Shown: positions 45,334-54,747 of the stretch, one piece after another | Layout of the letters: the number at the start of each line of letters is the position of its first letter | How positions within the stretch are numbered: the first letter of the stretch is position 1 | DNA from: an uncultured Gemella sp. | GTDB taxonomy: Bacteria > Bacillota > Bacilli > Staphylococcales > Gemellaceae | DNA: 64,000 nt | Reading direction: 5' to 3' | Assembly (NCBI RefSeq): GCF_900766305.1 | Contig: NZ_CAAFUZ010000064.1 | Coordinates: forward strand, 1 to 64,000 | The notes under the pieces: generated by a model | The model's database searches: none | What the model was told of the DNA's origin: nothing | Seen by the model: the letters and a program-made list of their open reading frames with translations, nothing else | Position numbers and translations under genes: made by a program

Positions 45334-47655
45334 GTGTTAGAACTTAAAAATATAGTTAAGAAGTATAATACTGGTGGTAGTGAAGTAGAAGTACTAAAAT
45401 CTGTAAATATTCATTTTAGAGAAAATGAATTTGTTTCGATTTTAGGTGCTAGTGGAAGTGGAAAAACGACGCTATTAAACATTATAGGTGGTTTGGATAA
45501 ATACACATCGGGTGATATGGCTCTTATGGGACGCTCTACTAAGGAATTTAAAGATAGAGATTGGGATAGTTATAGAAATGGTACTATAGGTTTTGTCTTT
45601 CAAAGTTATAATTTAATCTCTCACTTAAGTGTTATTGAAAATGTAAAATTAGCTTTATCTATCTCAGGTCATTCGAATGCAGAAAATGATGAGAAAGCGA
45701 AAAAAGTACTGGAAGATGTTGGATTAGCGGAGCATCTTTATAAAAAACCTAATCAGCTTTCTGGTGGTCAGATGCAAAGGGTTGCGATTGCTCGTGCATT
45801 AGTAACTGATCCAAAGATTATTCTTGCTGATGAGCCTACAGGAGCGCTAGACAGTAAGACTAGTGTTCAGATTATGGAACTTATTAAAGAAATTAGTAAG
45901 ACGAAGTTAGTTATAATGGTAACGCACAATCCAGAACTTGCAAAAGAGTACAGTGATAGAATAGTACGAGTTAAAGATGGTGAGATTCAAGAAGATACAA
46001 ATCCTTATGTAGCTAAAGAGGTTACTGATGATGGCTTTGTTTTGAAAAAAACAGCCATGGTATTTAGTAGTGCGATTAAATCTAGTTTTAAAAATCTTCT
46101 TACGAAAAAATTCCGTACGCTTATGACTGTTGTTGCAAGTAGTATAGGGATTATTAGTATAGGTTTAGTATTAGCTATTTCATCGGGAATGGATAAGTAT
46201 ATTCAAACGATGCAAAATGAAAATTTATCATCAATGCCAATTATGATAAGTGCGAATCAGATAAACTTTGGTCTTAGTGTTGATGATGACAATTCAGAAA
46301 AAGACTCTAATGGCTCAGAATTAGTACCGAAGTCGCGTCGTGATGTGCATAGAAACTTATACTCAGTTGATTCATTAGGGAATGGAGAAACATTTATAAG
46401 TTATATTCAAAATAACGCTAAGGATTATTACTCTGCGATTGATTTTGCAGAAGGTTATAAATTACAAGCATTAACTAAAAATACAAAAGGTGAAGTAGTA
46501 GCTGTGAAACAAGAACAAACTTCATTTAATGATAGTATTTTTGGTGTATTACCAGAAGATAAGAACCTAATTATGAATCAATATGAAGTAGTGAAATCAT
46601 CTAAAGATAATTTTGAATACCCTAGTGATAATGAAGTTGTGTTATTTACTGCAAAAAATAATGAAATTGACAAAGCTACGATAAAAGCATTAGGCTTTGA
46701 TGAAAATGCGAAGGTTAAGTATGAAGATGTTATCGGAAAAGAGTTCAGTGTTGTAGAAAATAACAATTATTACAGAAAAATAGCTGATAGATTTGTGCCA
46801 CGAGATGTGGATGCTAAGATGTATGATTCTGGAACTAAGGTTAAGGTAGTGGCTATTTTAAAAGCTAAAGATAGTTTTACTAGACCTCAGATGACAATTG
46901 GTTACACAAGAGCTTTACAAAAAGCGATGATAGAAAAAGAAGAAAAATCGGATATCGTAGTAGCTCAACAAAAAGATAAGACTAGAAATATTATAACTAA
47001 TCAGAAGATGGATAGTGATACAGCGGAACAAATTCTTGCAACTTTAGGAGCGAAAACTGCTCCGAGTACAATTAATATTTATCCAAAATCTTTCAATGAT
47101 CGTGATAAAATAGCGGAAGTTATTAATGATTTTAACAAGAAAGTAGCGGATAAATATGGTCCGGATAGCTCAGATTATCACAAGTATAGTATCACATATG
47201 CTGATTTAGCTAAGCAAATGACGACGATTATGTCGCAGATGATTAATACAATTTCATTAATATTATCAGCTTTTGCGGGAATTTCGCTAATCGTATCATC
47301 TATTATGATCGGGATATTAACATATGTATCTGTAGTAGAAAGAACGAAGGAAATTGGTATTTTACGTGCGATTGGTGCTCGTAAAAAAGATATTACAAGA
47401 ATCTTTATCGCAGAAGCAGGGTTAATTGGATTTATTTCTGGTGCTGTAGGTGTAGGGGTGACTATGCTTTTATCTGTTCCAATAAGTGGAAGTATTGCTA
47501 AGGCGCTAAAAGTCGAGGCATTTACTGCATCGCTAAATGCTCAATCATCAATTGGACTAATATTGCTTAGTTTAATACTGACACTTATTGCTAGTATTAT
47601 TCCATCGAGAATAGCTGCGAAGAAAGATCCGGTAGAAGCACTGAGAACTGAATAA
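45334..47655 (+). CDS. ABC transporter with fused ATPase and FtsX-type permease (MacB-like)
   Basis: Start is GTG with AGGAGG seven bases upstream, ten codons inside the longest frame; 773 residues. ATPase domain at 1-220: Walker A GASGSGKTT, signature LSGGQMQRVAIARAL, Walker B IILADEPTGALD, switch His in VTHN. One membrane helix near 265-290, a large extracytoplasmic domain, then three helices at the C-terminus with the FtsX signature ERTKEIGILRAIGA. Such fusions export peptides or lipids, or work as mechanical transporters in antimicrobial peptide defence. Being next to the sdpRI locus supports a defence role but does not prove it. Confidence 0.9.
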   Translation: MLELKNIVKKYNTGGSEVEVLKSVNIHFRENEFVSILGASGSGKTTLLNIIGGLDKYTSGDMALMGRSTKEFKDRDWDSYRNGTIGFVFQSYNLISHLSVIENVKLALSISGHSNAENDEKAKKVLEDVGLAEHLYKKPNQLSGGQMQRVAIARALVTDPKIILADEPTGALDSKTSVQIMELIKEISKTKLVIMVTHNPELAKEYSDRIVRVKDGEIQEDTNPYVAKEVTDDGFVLKKTAMVFSSAIKSSFKNLLTKKFRTLMTVVASSIGIISIGLVLAISSGMDKYIQTMQNENLSSMPIMISANQINFGLSVDDDNSEKDSNGSELVPKSRRDVHRNLYSVDSLGNGETFISYIQNNAKDYYSAIDFAEGYKLQALTKNTKGEVVAVKQEQTSFNDSIFGVLPEDKNLIMNQYEVVKSSKDNFEYPSDNEVVLFTAKNNEIDKATIKALGFDENAKVKYEDVIGKEFSVVENNNYYRKIADRFVPRDVDAKMYDSGTKVKVVAILKAKDSFTRPQMTIGYTRALQKAMIEKEEKSDIVVAQQKDKTRNIITNQKMDSDTAEQILATLGAKTAPSTINIYPKSFNDRDKIAEVINDFNKKVADKYGPDSSDYHKYSITYADLAKQMTTIMSQMINTISLILSAFAGISLIVSSIMIGILTYVSVVERTKEIGILRAIGARKKDITRIFIAEAGLIGFISGAVGVGVTMLLSVPISGSIAKALKVEAFTASLNAQSSIGLILLSLILTLIASIIPSRIAAKKDPVEALRTE

Positions 47656-47663
47656 GAAATAAT

Positions 47664-47754
47664 ATGAGGAATAGCAGATTATGTTATAATCAGAAGGTTG
47701 CGAGAAAGTGTAACTTTCGGTAGTTTAAACGAATCTAATATTCCTCGTTTTTAT
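47664..47754 (+). terminator. Structured terminator after the ABC transporter, possibly a small RNA
   Basis: Outer arms GAGGAATA (47666-47673) and TATTCCTC (47739-47746) are followed by GTTTTTAT. Within lie AGATT / GAATCT-type pairing and a hairpin GAAAGT / ACTTTC. It is more elaborate than a plain terminator. Confidence 0.6.
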
Positions 47755-47873
47755 ATTTAATGTGATGGTAACTGCGAGAGGAAGATATAGGTTATTATTA
47801 GACATGATTGACACTTATACTAATTTTGCAATATAATTTATAATATATATATATATCTAAGAAGGAGGTTTTT

Positions 47874-48911
47874 ATGGTAATAGGTTCTTTTATAAGTTTT
47901 ACAGTATTTCTGTTGCTGTTTTTATTTGTTTTGTATTTCGATAGAAGAAATCTGTTTTTAGGAATATTTTTTATTGCTACAGGTCTAAGTTTTATTTTTT
48001 ATATAATGGCGCTTATTACTAATAATGCAACAGATAATAACTTTGTTTATAATTTAGGTGTAGTATTACTTGTCATTGCAATTGTGATATTCACTTTATT
48101 GCCAATTGCAGTAGTAATAATGTTTTTATACAATTCGTTTATGCTTATTAGAAGAGAAGGTTTAAGAGTGGGTAACTTACTGAGTCTAGCTACGTTTTTC
48201 TTACTTGTAGGTTATATAGTTTATTGGCCACGTGTTGCTACTTATACACGTGACAATATTGCGTTAAATACACTTTATGTTTATGTTAGTTTAGTAGTTT
48301 TATATTTTCTATGTATAGCAATGTCTTACTTGGTATCCAGTGTTTTAAACTTCATTAATATATTGCCGAGAAAGATTGATTATGTAGTAGTTTTAGGTGC
48401 AGGATTGATTGGTGAGAGAGTAACTCCACTTCTTGCTAGTAGAATTAGAAAAGGGATAAAAGTTTATAAAGCTAATCCTGGAAGTAAACTGATTATGTCA
48501 GGAGGTCAAGGTCCGGATGAAGTAGTACCTGAAGCATTCGCGATGAAAAATTATGCTCTCGAGCAGGGGGTTGATGAAAAAGATATAATTCTAGAAGATA
48601 AATCGACGTGTACTGAAGAAAATATTATTTTTTCAAAGAAATTTATTCCGGTTGATAAAAGTTTTGCTGTGGTGACGAATTATTATCACGTCTACCGAGC
48701 ATTGGTTCAAGCAAGAACTCTAGGATTTAGATGTATTGGTTATGGGGCTCCGACAAAGTTCTATTTTACGCTAAATGCTTTTATTAGAGAATTTATAGGA
48801 TATCTGTATTTTAAAAGAAAAATACATGCTATAGTCTTAGGTGCCTTGACATTCTTCTTTGTAGCAGCTGTTCTATTTGTGGAAATATATTATTGGATTA
48901 ATTATCGCTAA
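47874..48911 (+). CDS. YdcF/SanA-type DUF218 membrane protein
   Basis: 345 residues. Four or five N-terminal membrane helices (to about 160) precede a DUF218 domain beginning YVVVLGAGLIGERVTPLL, with SGGQGPDEVVPEAFAM and the acid EDKSTCTEENI motif; a last hydrophobic segment lies at the C-terminus. The family (YdcF, SanA, ElyC) acts in envelope maintenance, but the reaction is not known. AAGAAGGAGG precedes the ATG. Single gene. Confidence 0.88.
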   Translation: MVIGSFISFTVFLLLFLFVLYFDRRNLFLGIFFIATGLSFIFYIMALITNNATDNNFVYNLGVVLLVIAIVIFTLLPIAVVIMFLYNSFMLIRREGLRVGNLLSLATFFLLVGYIVYWPRVATYTRDNIALNTLYVYVSLVVLYFLCIAMSYLVSSVLNFINILPRKIDYVVVLGAGLIGERVTPLLASRIRKGIKVYKANPGSKLIMSGGQGPDEVVPEAFAMKNYALEQGVDEKDIILEDKSTCTEENIIFSKKFIPVDKSFAVVTNYYHVYRALVQARTLGFRCIGYGAPTKFYFTLNAFIREFIGYLYFKRKIHAIVLGALTFFFVAAVLFVEIYYWINYR

Positions 48912-49073
48912 AGTTTATGAGAATAGATTTAACAAAATCAGTTTTAATATTGTTTTTGTTAAGTCTTTTTTTATTTAATTGATGTTGGTAACTTCGTAAT
49001 TTACTACCCCTAATGATTTCTAAATATGATATAATAAGATGAAAAAAAAGTATTTGTGGAAGGATGTAGTGGT

Positions 49074-49538
49074 GTGAAAAATCATTCTTATTATATGGAG
49101 TTGGCATTAGAAGAAGCGCGGAGAGCGTACTCTAAAGGAGAAGTTCCGATTGGAGCTGTGTTGGTTATTGATGATAAGGTTGTGGCAAAGGCTCATAATA
49201 CTCGCGAAGAAAATCAACAGGCATTAAATCATGCGGAAATGCTAGTTATTAAAGAAGGTTGTGAAAAACAAGGTTTTTGGAGGCTTGATAATAGTTACTT
49301 ATATACTACAGTAGAGCCGTGTGTTATGTGTAGTGGGGCAATTGTTCAAGCTAGAGTTGAAAATGTTATTTATGGAGCGAGTGATCCTAAATACGGTTGC
49401 TGCGGAAGTTATATTGATTTAGTAGGTGAAAACAAATTTAATCACCAAGCTAAGGTTATCTCAGGAGTGCTAGGAGAAGAGTGCTCTATGCTAATGAAGA
49501 ACTTTTTTAAAGAGTTAAGAGAGAAGAAAAAGAAATAA
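49074..49538 (+). CDS. tadA: tRNA-specific adenosine deaminase TadA
   Basis: Deaminates A34 of tRNA-Arg(ACG) to inosine; essential. Zinc site: NHAEM with the catalytic Glu, and PCVMC. The GTG at 49074 with GGAAGG about ten bases upstream is preferred over the earlier GTG, giving 154 residues as in relatives. In Bacillus the signal recognition particle RNA and dnaX follow tadA; I see neither here. Confidence 0.94.
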   Translation: MKNHSYYMELALEEARRAYSKGEVPIGAVLVIDDKVVAKAHNTREENQQALNHAEMLVIKEGCEKQGFWRLDNSYLYTTVEPCVMCSGAIVQARVENVIYGASDPKYGCCGSYIDLVGENKFNHQAKVISGVLGEECSMLMKNFFKELREKKKK

Positions 49539-49615
49539 TACTTTAATATATTTATAAAGCTTAAAACGATAAAATCTCAACTATGAAATAATAAAAAATA
49601 TTAATATATAAATAT

Positions 49616-49660
49616 AATGACGATAAAAATATTCTGTAGGAAACTGTCGTCATTTTTTGT
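49616..49660 (+). terminator. Terminator of tadA
   Basis: AATGACGA / TCGTCATT arms with an inner partial stem (TTCTGTAG / AACTG region), then TTTTTT. Confidence 0.8.
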
Positions 49661-49816
49661 TTAAAAATAGTGGAATGAAATCGGTAATTAGCTAATAAAA
49701 ATAAAGTTTAGAAGAAAACTGAAAAAGATGAAATTTTCTAATATTTTAGCTGTATTTTGCTACCAATATTTTAAAAAATTTGATACAATAAACTTAGAAA
49801 GTATAGAGGCGTTTTA

Positions 49817-50632
49817 ATGAAGATAGAGAATGTAATAAAGAAGTTTAATCAAGAAAAAATATACCTTTGTCCAAAGTGTTTATCAGAATCTTGTATAGAG
49901 AATATTAGCTTGGTTTGTAGTAATAATCATCGTTATGATTTTTCTAAAAAAGGATATATCCATTTAATAAATAATTATAAGCCTACAAAATATAGTGAAG
50001 AGCTGTTCAGAGCTCGTAGTGAAGTTTTTGGTAATGATTTTTATGCGAATGTTTTAAAAAATATCCAAAGTTTAGTTGAAAGATATGCTAGAGATATTGT
50101 GCTAGATATTGGGTGTGGAGAAGGTTATTACATCAAGAAGTTAAAGACGGTATTTCCTGAGAAATATTTTTATGGTCTAGATAATAGCAAGGATGCGATA
50201 GAGTTAGCTGTTAGAGAGGATAAGTTAAATCCGTACATGGTAGCTAACTTAGCTAATCTCCCGTTTAAAGATGGTAGTGTTTCGTGTATTTTGAACATAT
50301 TAACACCAGCAAATTATGAAGAATTTTTCAGAGTGCTTGGAGATGAAGGATATTTGATTAAGGTTATTCCGAATGCTAATTATCTAAGAGAAATTAGAGA
50401 ATTGATCGGTGGTAAGGAATATACGAATAGTGATACTGTGAGTTTGATCGAGGAGAATTGTACTATCGTGGAGAGGATAACGGTGAGTGATACATTTGAA
50501 TTAACACAGGATCAAGCGGCGAGTTTTCTAAAAATGACACCTTTAACATTTTCTAAAGTTATCACAGATGCTGATATAGATAAACTAAAAGAAATTACGA
50601 TAGATTTGGAGCTTTTAGTTTGTAAAAGGTAA
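49817..50632 (+). CDS. rlmA: 23S rRNA (guanine-N1)-methyltransferase RlmA
   Basis: An N-terminal zinc finger (CPKC...C...H, residues 18-37) precedes a SAM-binding domain with VLDIGCGEGYY. The 271-residue layout fits RlmA(II) of Gram-positive bacteria, which methylates G748 in the peptide exit tunnel of 23S rRNA and influences tylosin-class macrolide response. Assignment to position 748 rather than 745 follows from taxonomy, not from a residue I can see. Confidence 0.9.
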   Translation: MKIENVIKKFNQEKIYLCPKCLSESCIENISLVCSNNHRYDFSKKGYIHLINNYKPTKYSEELFRARSEVFGNDFYANVLKNIQSLVERYARDIVLDIGCGEGYYIKKLKTVFPEKYFYGLDNSKDAIELAVREDKLNPYMVANLANLPFKDGSVSCILNILTPANYEEFFRVLGDEGYLIKVIPNANYLREIRELIGGKEYTNSDTVSLIEENCTIVERITVSDTFELTQDQAASFLKMTPLTFSKVITDADIDKLKEITIDLELLVCKR

Positions 50633-50675
50633 TATAAGTTTAATAAAGGGGAAAAATTATGAAGGAGGAGATATT

Positions 50676-50954
50676 ATGAACGCAAGTAAATACGATCATG
50701 TAGTAGAGGTAAAAAAACATGCGAAGGTACCTTGGTATAAAAGATGTCTTGACTTTTCGTTAGAAGAGGATATGGACTTTATGCAAGGGATGTATGACAG
50801 ACAGAAAAACTTTTACTTATGTGAGAAAGGTAGTAAGATTTACTTAGTAGACAGTGATAATCATGAAAATGAGATTACGTGGATGGATCTTACGAATTTT
50901 ATAGAAGTAGAAGTAGATGATTCTGTTTATAGAAAATACAGGTATCTAAAGTAA
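50676..50954 (+). CDS. Conserved-looking 92-residue protein of unknown function
   Basis: Soluble, acidic, with many aromatic residues (VPWYKRCLDFSLEEDMDFMQGMYDRQ) and no membrane segment. GAAGGAGGAGATATT gives a strong ribosome binding site, supporting translation. It lies between rlmA and coiA on the same strand. No family is recognised; co-expression with the competence genes is possible. Confidence 0.7.
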   Translation: MNASKYDHVVEVKKHAKVPWYKRCLDFSLEEDMDFMQGMYDRQKNFYLCEKGSKIYLVDSDNHENEITWMDLTNFIEVEVDDSVYRKYRYLK

Positions 50955-51024
50955 ATTGACAATTGAATAAGAGGCGTTAGAAGTAGTTTGAAAGTGTAGT
51001 ACAGAAAAAAAGAGGAGAAACATT

Positions 51025-52074
51025 ATGTACGTAGCATACGATAGTAAAGACGAAGTTTTTAATGCATTGGATAAGGATATAGAAAAAAATAAGGAGTATC
51101 ACTGTCCGATATGTGGGGGAAAAGTAATTTTCAAAAAGGGAGTGAAGATTCAATCGCATTTTGCTCATGCTAAAAATTGTTCTTGTGAGTTTGAAACTTA
51201 TAAGAAGGAGAGTAGTGAGCATCTAGAAGCGAAGAAAGATCTTTACGAGCATTTCAGAAAAAAATATCGTAATGTGGAAGTCGAACATATTTTTAAAACA
51301 GGGGAAAGAAATGATATTCAAATAGCTGATGTATTTATTAAAGATAATAGCATTGCTTTTGAGTATCAAAGATCAGTTATTCCTTTTGACCTTATTAAAG
51401 CTAGAACGAGAGGGTATATGAGGGCTGGCTTAAAGCTAATTTGGTTAATTGATACAAACAAATTTATAAAAGAATTAAAAAGTTATGATGGTATAAGTTA
51501 TATTAGATATTCGCCATTTGTGGATAATTTTCTGAATTATTATCAAGGGAAAGTATTCTTCTACGGTTGGGATAATATAAACAAAAGATTTGAATTCTAT
51601 CAAATCTGGGCTCATAATCTAAAAAAACGAAATGCTGTTTGTATAAAAACTTCATTAAGTATTGATGAGTTTGATGTACCACTTGATTTAAAACTACTGG
51701 ACAAAGATTTAACGTCGAAATTGTATCCATCAGATGTTGAAAATTATGTCTATGAACAAATTAAGTTCGATAAGACTGTGAAAAATAAAGTTCTTAGCAT
51801 GTTTTATAATCAACACATAGAGTTGAATAATATTCCTGAAGTAATTGGTGTTAACATGCTAGAACAGGTACTTATTAGAACGCCGCTTGTCTATTGGCAA
51901 GGATTAATGTATAGATTCTATAAAGAAGGTAAAAGTTATTCTGAACTTATAAGAATAATGAGTAATATCATAGAATTTAAAGATAGTATTTATATAAATA
52001 ATATTCAACAAGGGGAAATTTTCTTAAAAGTATTCAAAACTTATTATGCTTTGTTAGTAGAAAATGACAAGTAA
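51025..52074 (+). CDS. coiA: Competence protein CoiA
   Basis: An N-terminal zinc-finger-like region (CPICGG, then HFAH and two Cys) is followed by a PD-(D/E)xK nuclease-like core: NDIQIADVFIKDNSIAFEYQRS carries the Asp and the ExQ pair. The family promotes recombination of imported DNA during transformation. 349 residues, normal length. AGAGGAG precedes the ATG. dprA follows 12 bases after the stop. Confidence 0.92.
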   Translation: MYVAYDSKDEVFNALDKDIEKNKEYHCPICGGKVIFKKGVKIQSHFAHAKNCSCEFETYKKESSEHLEAKKDLYEHFRKKYRNVEVEHIFKTGERNDIQIADVFIKDNSIAFEYQRSVIPFDLIKARTRGYMRAGLKLIWLIDTNKFIKELKSYDGISYIRYSPFVDNFLNYYQGKVFFYGWDNINKRFEFYQIWAHNLKKRNAVCIKTSLSIDEFDVPLDLKLLDKDLTSKLYPSDVENYVYEQIKFDKTVKNKVLSMFYNQHIELNNIPEVIGVNMLEQVLIRTPLVYWQGLMYRFYKEGKSYSELIRIMSNIIEFKDSIYINNIQQGEIFLKVFKTYYALLVENDK

Positions 52075-52086
52075 GAGGATAAAGCT

Positions 52087-52977
52087 ATGTGGGAGTATAG
52101 TGGAAATTTTACAGAAGAACAAAAAAGAGTGCTACTTTCATTAGTAGCAATTGAGAAGGTTACTACGCTTAAATTACATAGGGTATTTAATGATTTAAGT
52201 GGTATAGAGAAGATTTTGGATTTATCTATACCAGAGTTAGCTGTATATTTTGGAAGTAATGCTGAGGAAATCTATACCAAATTACATAATAATATGGAGT
52301 TTGATTTCGAGAATTATTTTGAATTTTATAATGTCAAGTATATGTTTTGTGATGATGTTTACTATCCTAAAGACCTTTTTAGGATTTATGATTATCCTTA
52401 CGTTATCTTTTATAGAGGTAACAAAGACCTGCTGTTGTTTAGGAGAAAAATCTCTATAGTAGGTAGTAGAAATAATACTTCATATTCAAAAGAAGCTCTC
52501 GAGAGTATAGTACCGTATTTAACGATGAATAATTTTGTGATAGTAAGTGGTCTTGCTACAGGTGTTGATAGCCTTGCTCATGAGGGAGCTTTAAAAAGTA
52601 AAGGGTACACTATTGGTGTAATAGCTCATGGGCACAACATTATTTATCCGGAACAAAGTTATAAGCTCTATAAGGAGCTAGAACGAAACCATCTTATTAT
52701 ATCTGAGTATTTTCCAACTTCGCCTATAAGAAAATATAAGTTTTTAGAACGAAATAGGATTGTCGCTGGTCTTTCTAGTGCTTTATTAGTAACTGAGGCA
52801 GCGAAAAGGAGTGGTACACAGAGAACGGTGGATTTCGCCCTAGATGTAGGTTCTGATGTATTCTGCCTACCGGGGAAATTTGGCGATAAGATGAGTTATG
52901 TAATGAACGAGTACATTAAAGAGGGGGCGATACTTGTAAATAAATTAGAGGATTTTGGTGATGAATTAGGATTTTAG
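52087..52977 (+). CDS. dprA: DNA-processing protein DprA
   Basis: Loads RecA onto incoming single-stranded DNA during transformation. The extended Rossmann fold shows ISIVGSRNNTSYSKEAL and VVSGLATGVDSLAHEGAL, with GxxR near KFLERNRIVAGLS. At 296 residues it is similar to Bacillus Smf without a C-terminal winged helix. AAGAGGATAAAG precedes the ATG. The pairing with coiA supports natural competence. Confidence 0.95.
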   Translation: MWEYSGNFTEEQKRVLLSLVAIEKVTTLKLHRVFNDLSGIEKILDLSIPELAVYFGSNAEEIYTKLHNNMEFDFENYFEFYNVKYMFCDDVYYPKDLFRIYDYPYVIFYRGNKDLLLFRRKISIVGSRNNTSYSKEALESIVPYLTMNNFVIVSGLATGVDSLAHEGALKSKGYTIGVIAHGHNIIYPEQSYKLYKELERNHLIISEYFPTSPIRKYKFLERNRIVAGLSSALLVTEAAKRSGTQRTVDFALDVGSDVFCLPGKFGDKMSYVMNEYIKEGAILVNKLEDFGDELGF

Positions 52978-53003
52978 TATAGATATTTGAAAGGATGATT
53001 ACT

Positions 53004-53678
53004 ATGACAGATATCTTGTTTATTAATCCACTAGGTTGGGATAGATGTATTTGGGCGAGAGTCTTAGAAAATATGCCAGACCAAACCTTTGATTTTATTG
53101 AATTTACCGAAGAGAGTTTTAAATCTATATCAAAAAAAGAAATTGAGCAGGTACTATTAAATAAAATGACACAAGTAAAAAGAGGAGGTTATATTGTAAC
53201 TGCTTCTTATGGTACGGTCGTTTTACTTAACGGTTTAGAGATTTTTAGTGAATACCTTGATGGTGTTAATTTAATCATCATCGAGGGCTTAGAACCTATA
53301 CCTCCTGAATCGGTGTTAAAAACATATTTTGAACCAGAGATAAAGTTCACTAGTAAAGAAGAATATCTATCAAAGACACTTAGTGTAGAAGAGATGAGGG
53401 ATGAGTTTTTAGTGGAGTTAATTCTTAAAAAACTCATAAAAGAAGGTAGTGAATATATGGTAAGGCCGAGCTCGCAAACAGAGTATGATTATTTATCTTT
53501 GTATGCGGGGGTAGATAATTTAGAACTATTAAAAAGAAGTAGGACTGTGTTTAATAAAGTTTCAGTTTTCTCTTACTTCAAGCTAATAGGGATGAATTAT
53601 ACGCAAATAGAGGAGTCAGATCATCTTCTTATGGTAACTAAACCACAGATGATCTTGGATATATTATTAGGGAAATAG
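53004..53678 (+). CDS. Putative alpha/beta-hydrolase-like protein
   Basis: Start chosen at the second ATG, nine bases after AAAGGATG; 224 residues. The order of elements resembles a small alpha/beta hydrolase: an N-terminal strand with ILFINPLGWD, a nucleophile-elbow-like TASYGTVVLL near residue 75 where the first Gly is Thr, and a C-terminal SDHLLMVTKPQMIL that looks like the catalytic His strand. Activity is uncertain. It follows dprA by about 25 bp and may be in the same operon. Confidence 0.65.
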   Translation: MTDILFINPLGWDRCIWARVLENMPDQTFDFIEFTEESFKSISKKEIEQVLLNKMTQVKRGGYIVTASYGTVVLLNGLEIFSEYLDGVNLIIIEGLEPIPPESVLKTYFEPEIKFTSKEEYLSKTLSVEEMRDEFLVELILKKLIKEGSEYMVRPSSQTEYDYLSLYAGVDNLELLKRSRTVFNKVSVFSYFKLIGMNYTQIEESDHLLMVTKPQMILDILLGK

Positions 53679-53761
53679 AGAATTATGATAAATTTTATAA
53701 TGGAAAATTCGATAATGTGTAAAAGGAACACATTGTTATTGCGATATAAAATTATTGATTA

Positions 53762-53806
53762 AAGCAAGTAGCTGATTGAAATACTATTAGCTACTTGTTT
53801 AATTTT
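53762..53806 (+). terminator. Terminator of the competence gene cluster
   Basis: CAAGTAGCT / AGCTACTTG (9 bp) with a 15-nt loop and TTTAATTTTT tail. A shorter hairpin AATGTGT / ACACATT precedes it at about 53714. Confidence 0.8.
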
Positions 53807-53932
53807 TATATTGCAAGTTGTATTAGTTGATAGAAATTATCAAGTATAGTATAATTTACAAGTTGTTTAAAATCAGAAGGTAATTTTATATAGAGAATAT
53901 AAGAAGAAAAAATTTGTAGAAGGAGAAGATAA

Positions 53933-54583
53933 GTGAGAAACTTTTTTAATGCACTATTAGGTAAGAAAAGTCCAGAGTTTTTTGAAGTGATAAAAGGAAG
54001 AAAATCAGTTAAGTATTTTGATGCTGATGTTAAAATCAAACGTGAAGAAATTATAGAAATGTTAGATGAAGCGAATATTGCTCCTTCATCTTGCAACTTA
54101 CAACCTTGGAGATATATCGTTGTAGATACTCCGGAAGGAAAAGAGAAGTTAGGTAGTGCTAACTACAATAAAATTCAAAATGATACTTCTGCTGTGATGA
54201 TTATCGTACTAGGAGATTTGAACTACTATAATAAGTTTGATGAGATATATGGGGAAGCTGTAGAAAAAGGTTATATGACTCAAGAAGTCAAAGATGGCTT
54301 TGAAAAAGGTATGGTCCCTCAATTAGAAAAAATCCCAGTTGATAAAAGTAGAGAAGGTGTTTACTTTGACTGCGGATTATGGACGATGCAATTTACTAAT
54401 ATAGCTTATGCTAAGGGGTATGACACTAATATTATTGGTGGATTTATGAGAGATAAAGTAGCTGAACTATTTGAGTTAGAAGAAAACTTAGTGCCTGTGA
54501 TGCTAATCGCATTAGGTAAAAAAGAAAAAGATGGAAGACCGTCTGTAAGAATTAAGGCTGAAAAATTAGTAAGATTTGAATAA
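53933..54583 (+). CDS. Nitroreductase family FMN-dependent oxidoreductase
   Basis: 216 residues starting at GTG after AAGGAG. FMN contacts are visible in the N-terminal RKSVKYFD (RRSxRxF type), IAPSSCNLQPW and near the C-terminus IIGGFMRDKV with IALGKK. Family members reduce quinones, nitroaromatics or flavins with NAD(P)H. Substrate unknown. Flanked by terminators, so expressed alone. Confidence 0.88.
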   Translation: MRNFFNALLGKKSPEFFEVIKGRKSVKYFDADVKIKREEIIEMLDEANIAPSSCNLQPWRYIVVDTPEGKEKLGSANYNKIQNDTSAVMIIVLGDLNYYNKFDEIYGEAVEKGYMTQEVKDGFEKGMVPQLEKIPVDKSREGVYFDCGLWTMQFTNIAYAKGYDTNIIGGFMRDKVAELFELEENLVPVMLIALGKKEKDGRPSVRIKAEKLVRFE

Positions 54584-54617
54584 TATAATGGTACTTTTTC
54601 TATAAATATCAAAAATA

Positions 54618-54678
54618 TAAAAAGGAGCGACTATGTGGAGTTTGAAGTTTCAGTTTCAAAGTTGCTCTTTATTTCGTC
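54618..54678 (+). terminator. Terminator of the nitroreductase gene
   Basis: Arms AAAGGAGCGACT / AGTTGCTCTTT with one bulge, an inner TTTGAA / TTTCAAA stem, then TTTATTT. The GGAGCGACT arm recalls module 1 of the palindromic repeats. Confidence 0.7.
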
Positions 54679-54747
54679 CAAATCATTTTGAATTTTAGGA
54701 AATACATTATAAAATAGTAAATATATGTATAAAAAAGGAGAAATAAA

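Noticed and set aside
49539-49816. Expected signal recognition particle RNA after tadA
   Set aside because: The region is AT-rich with a simple terminator; neither the conserved apical GGAA/GGUGA-type helix nor dnaX follows.
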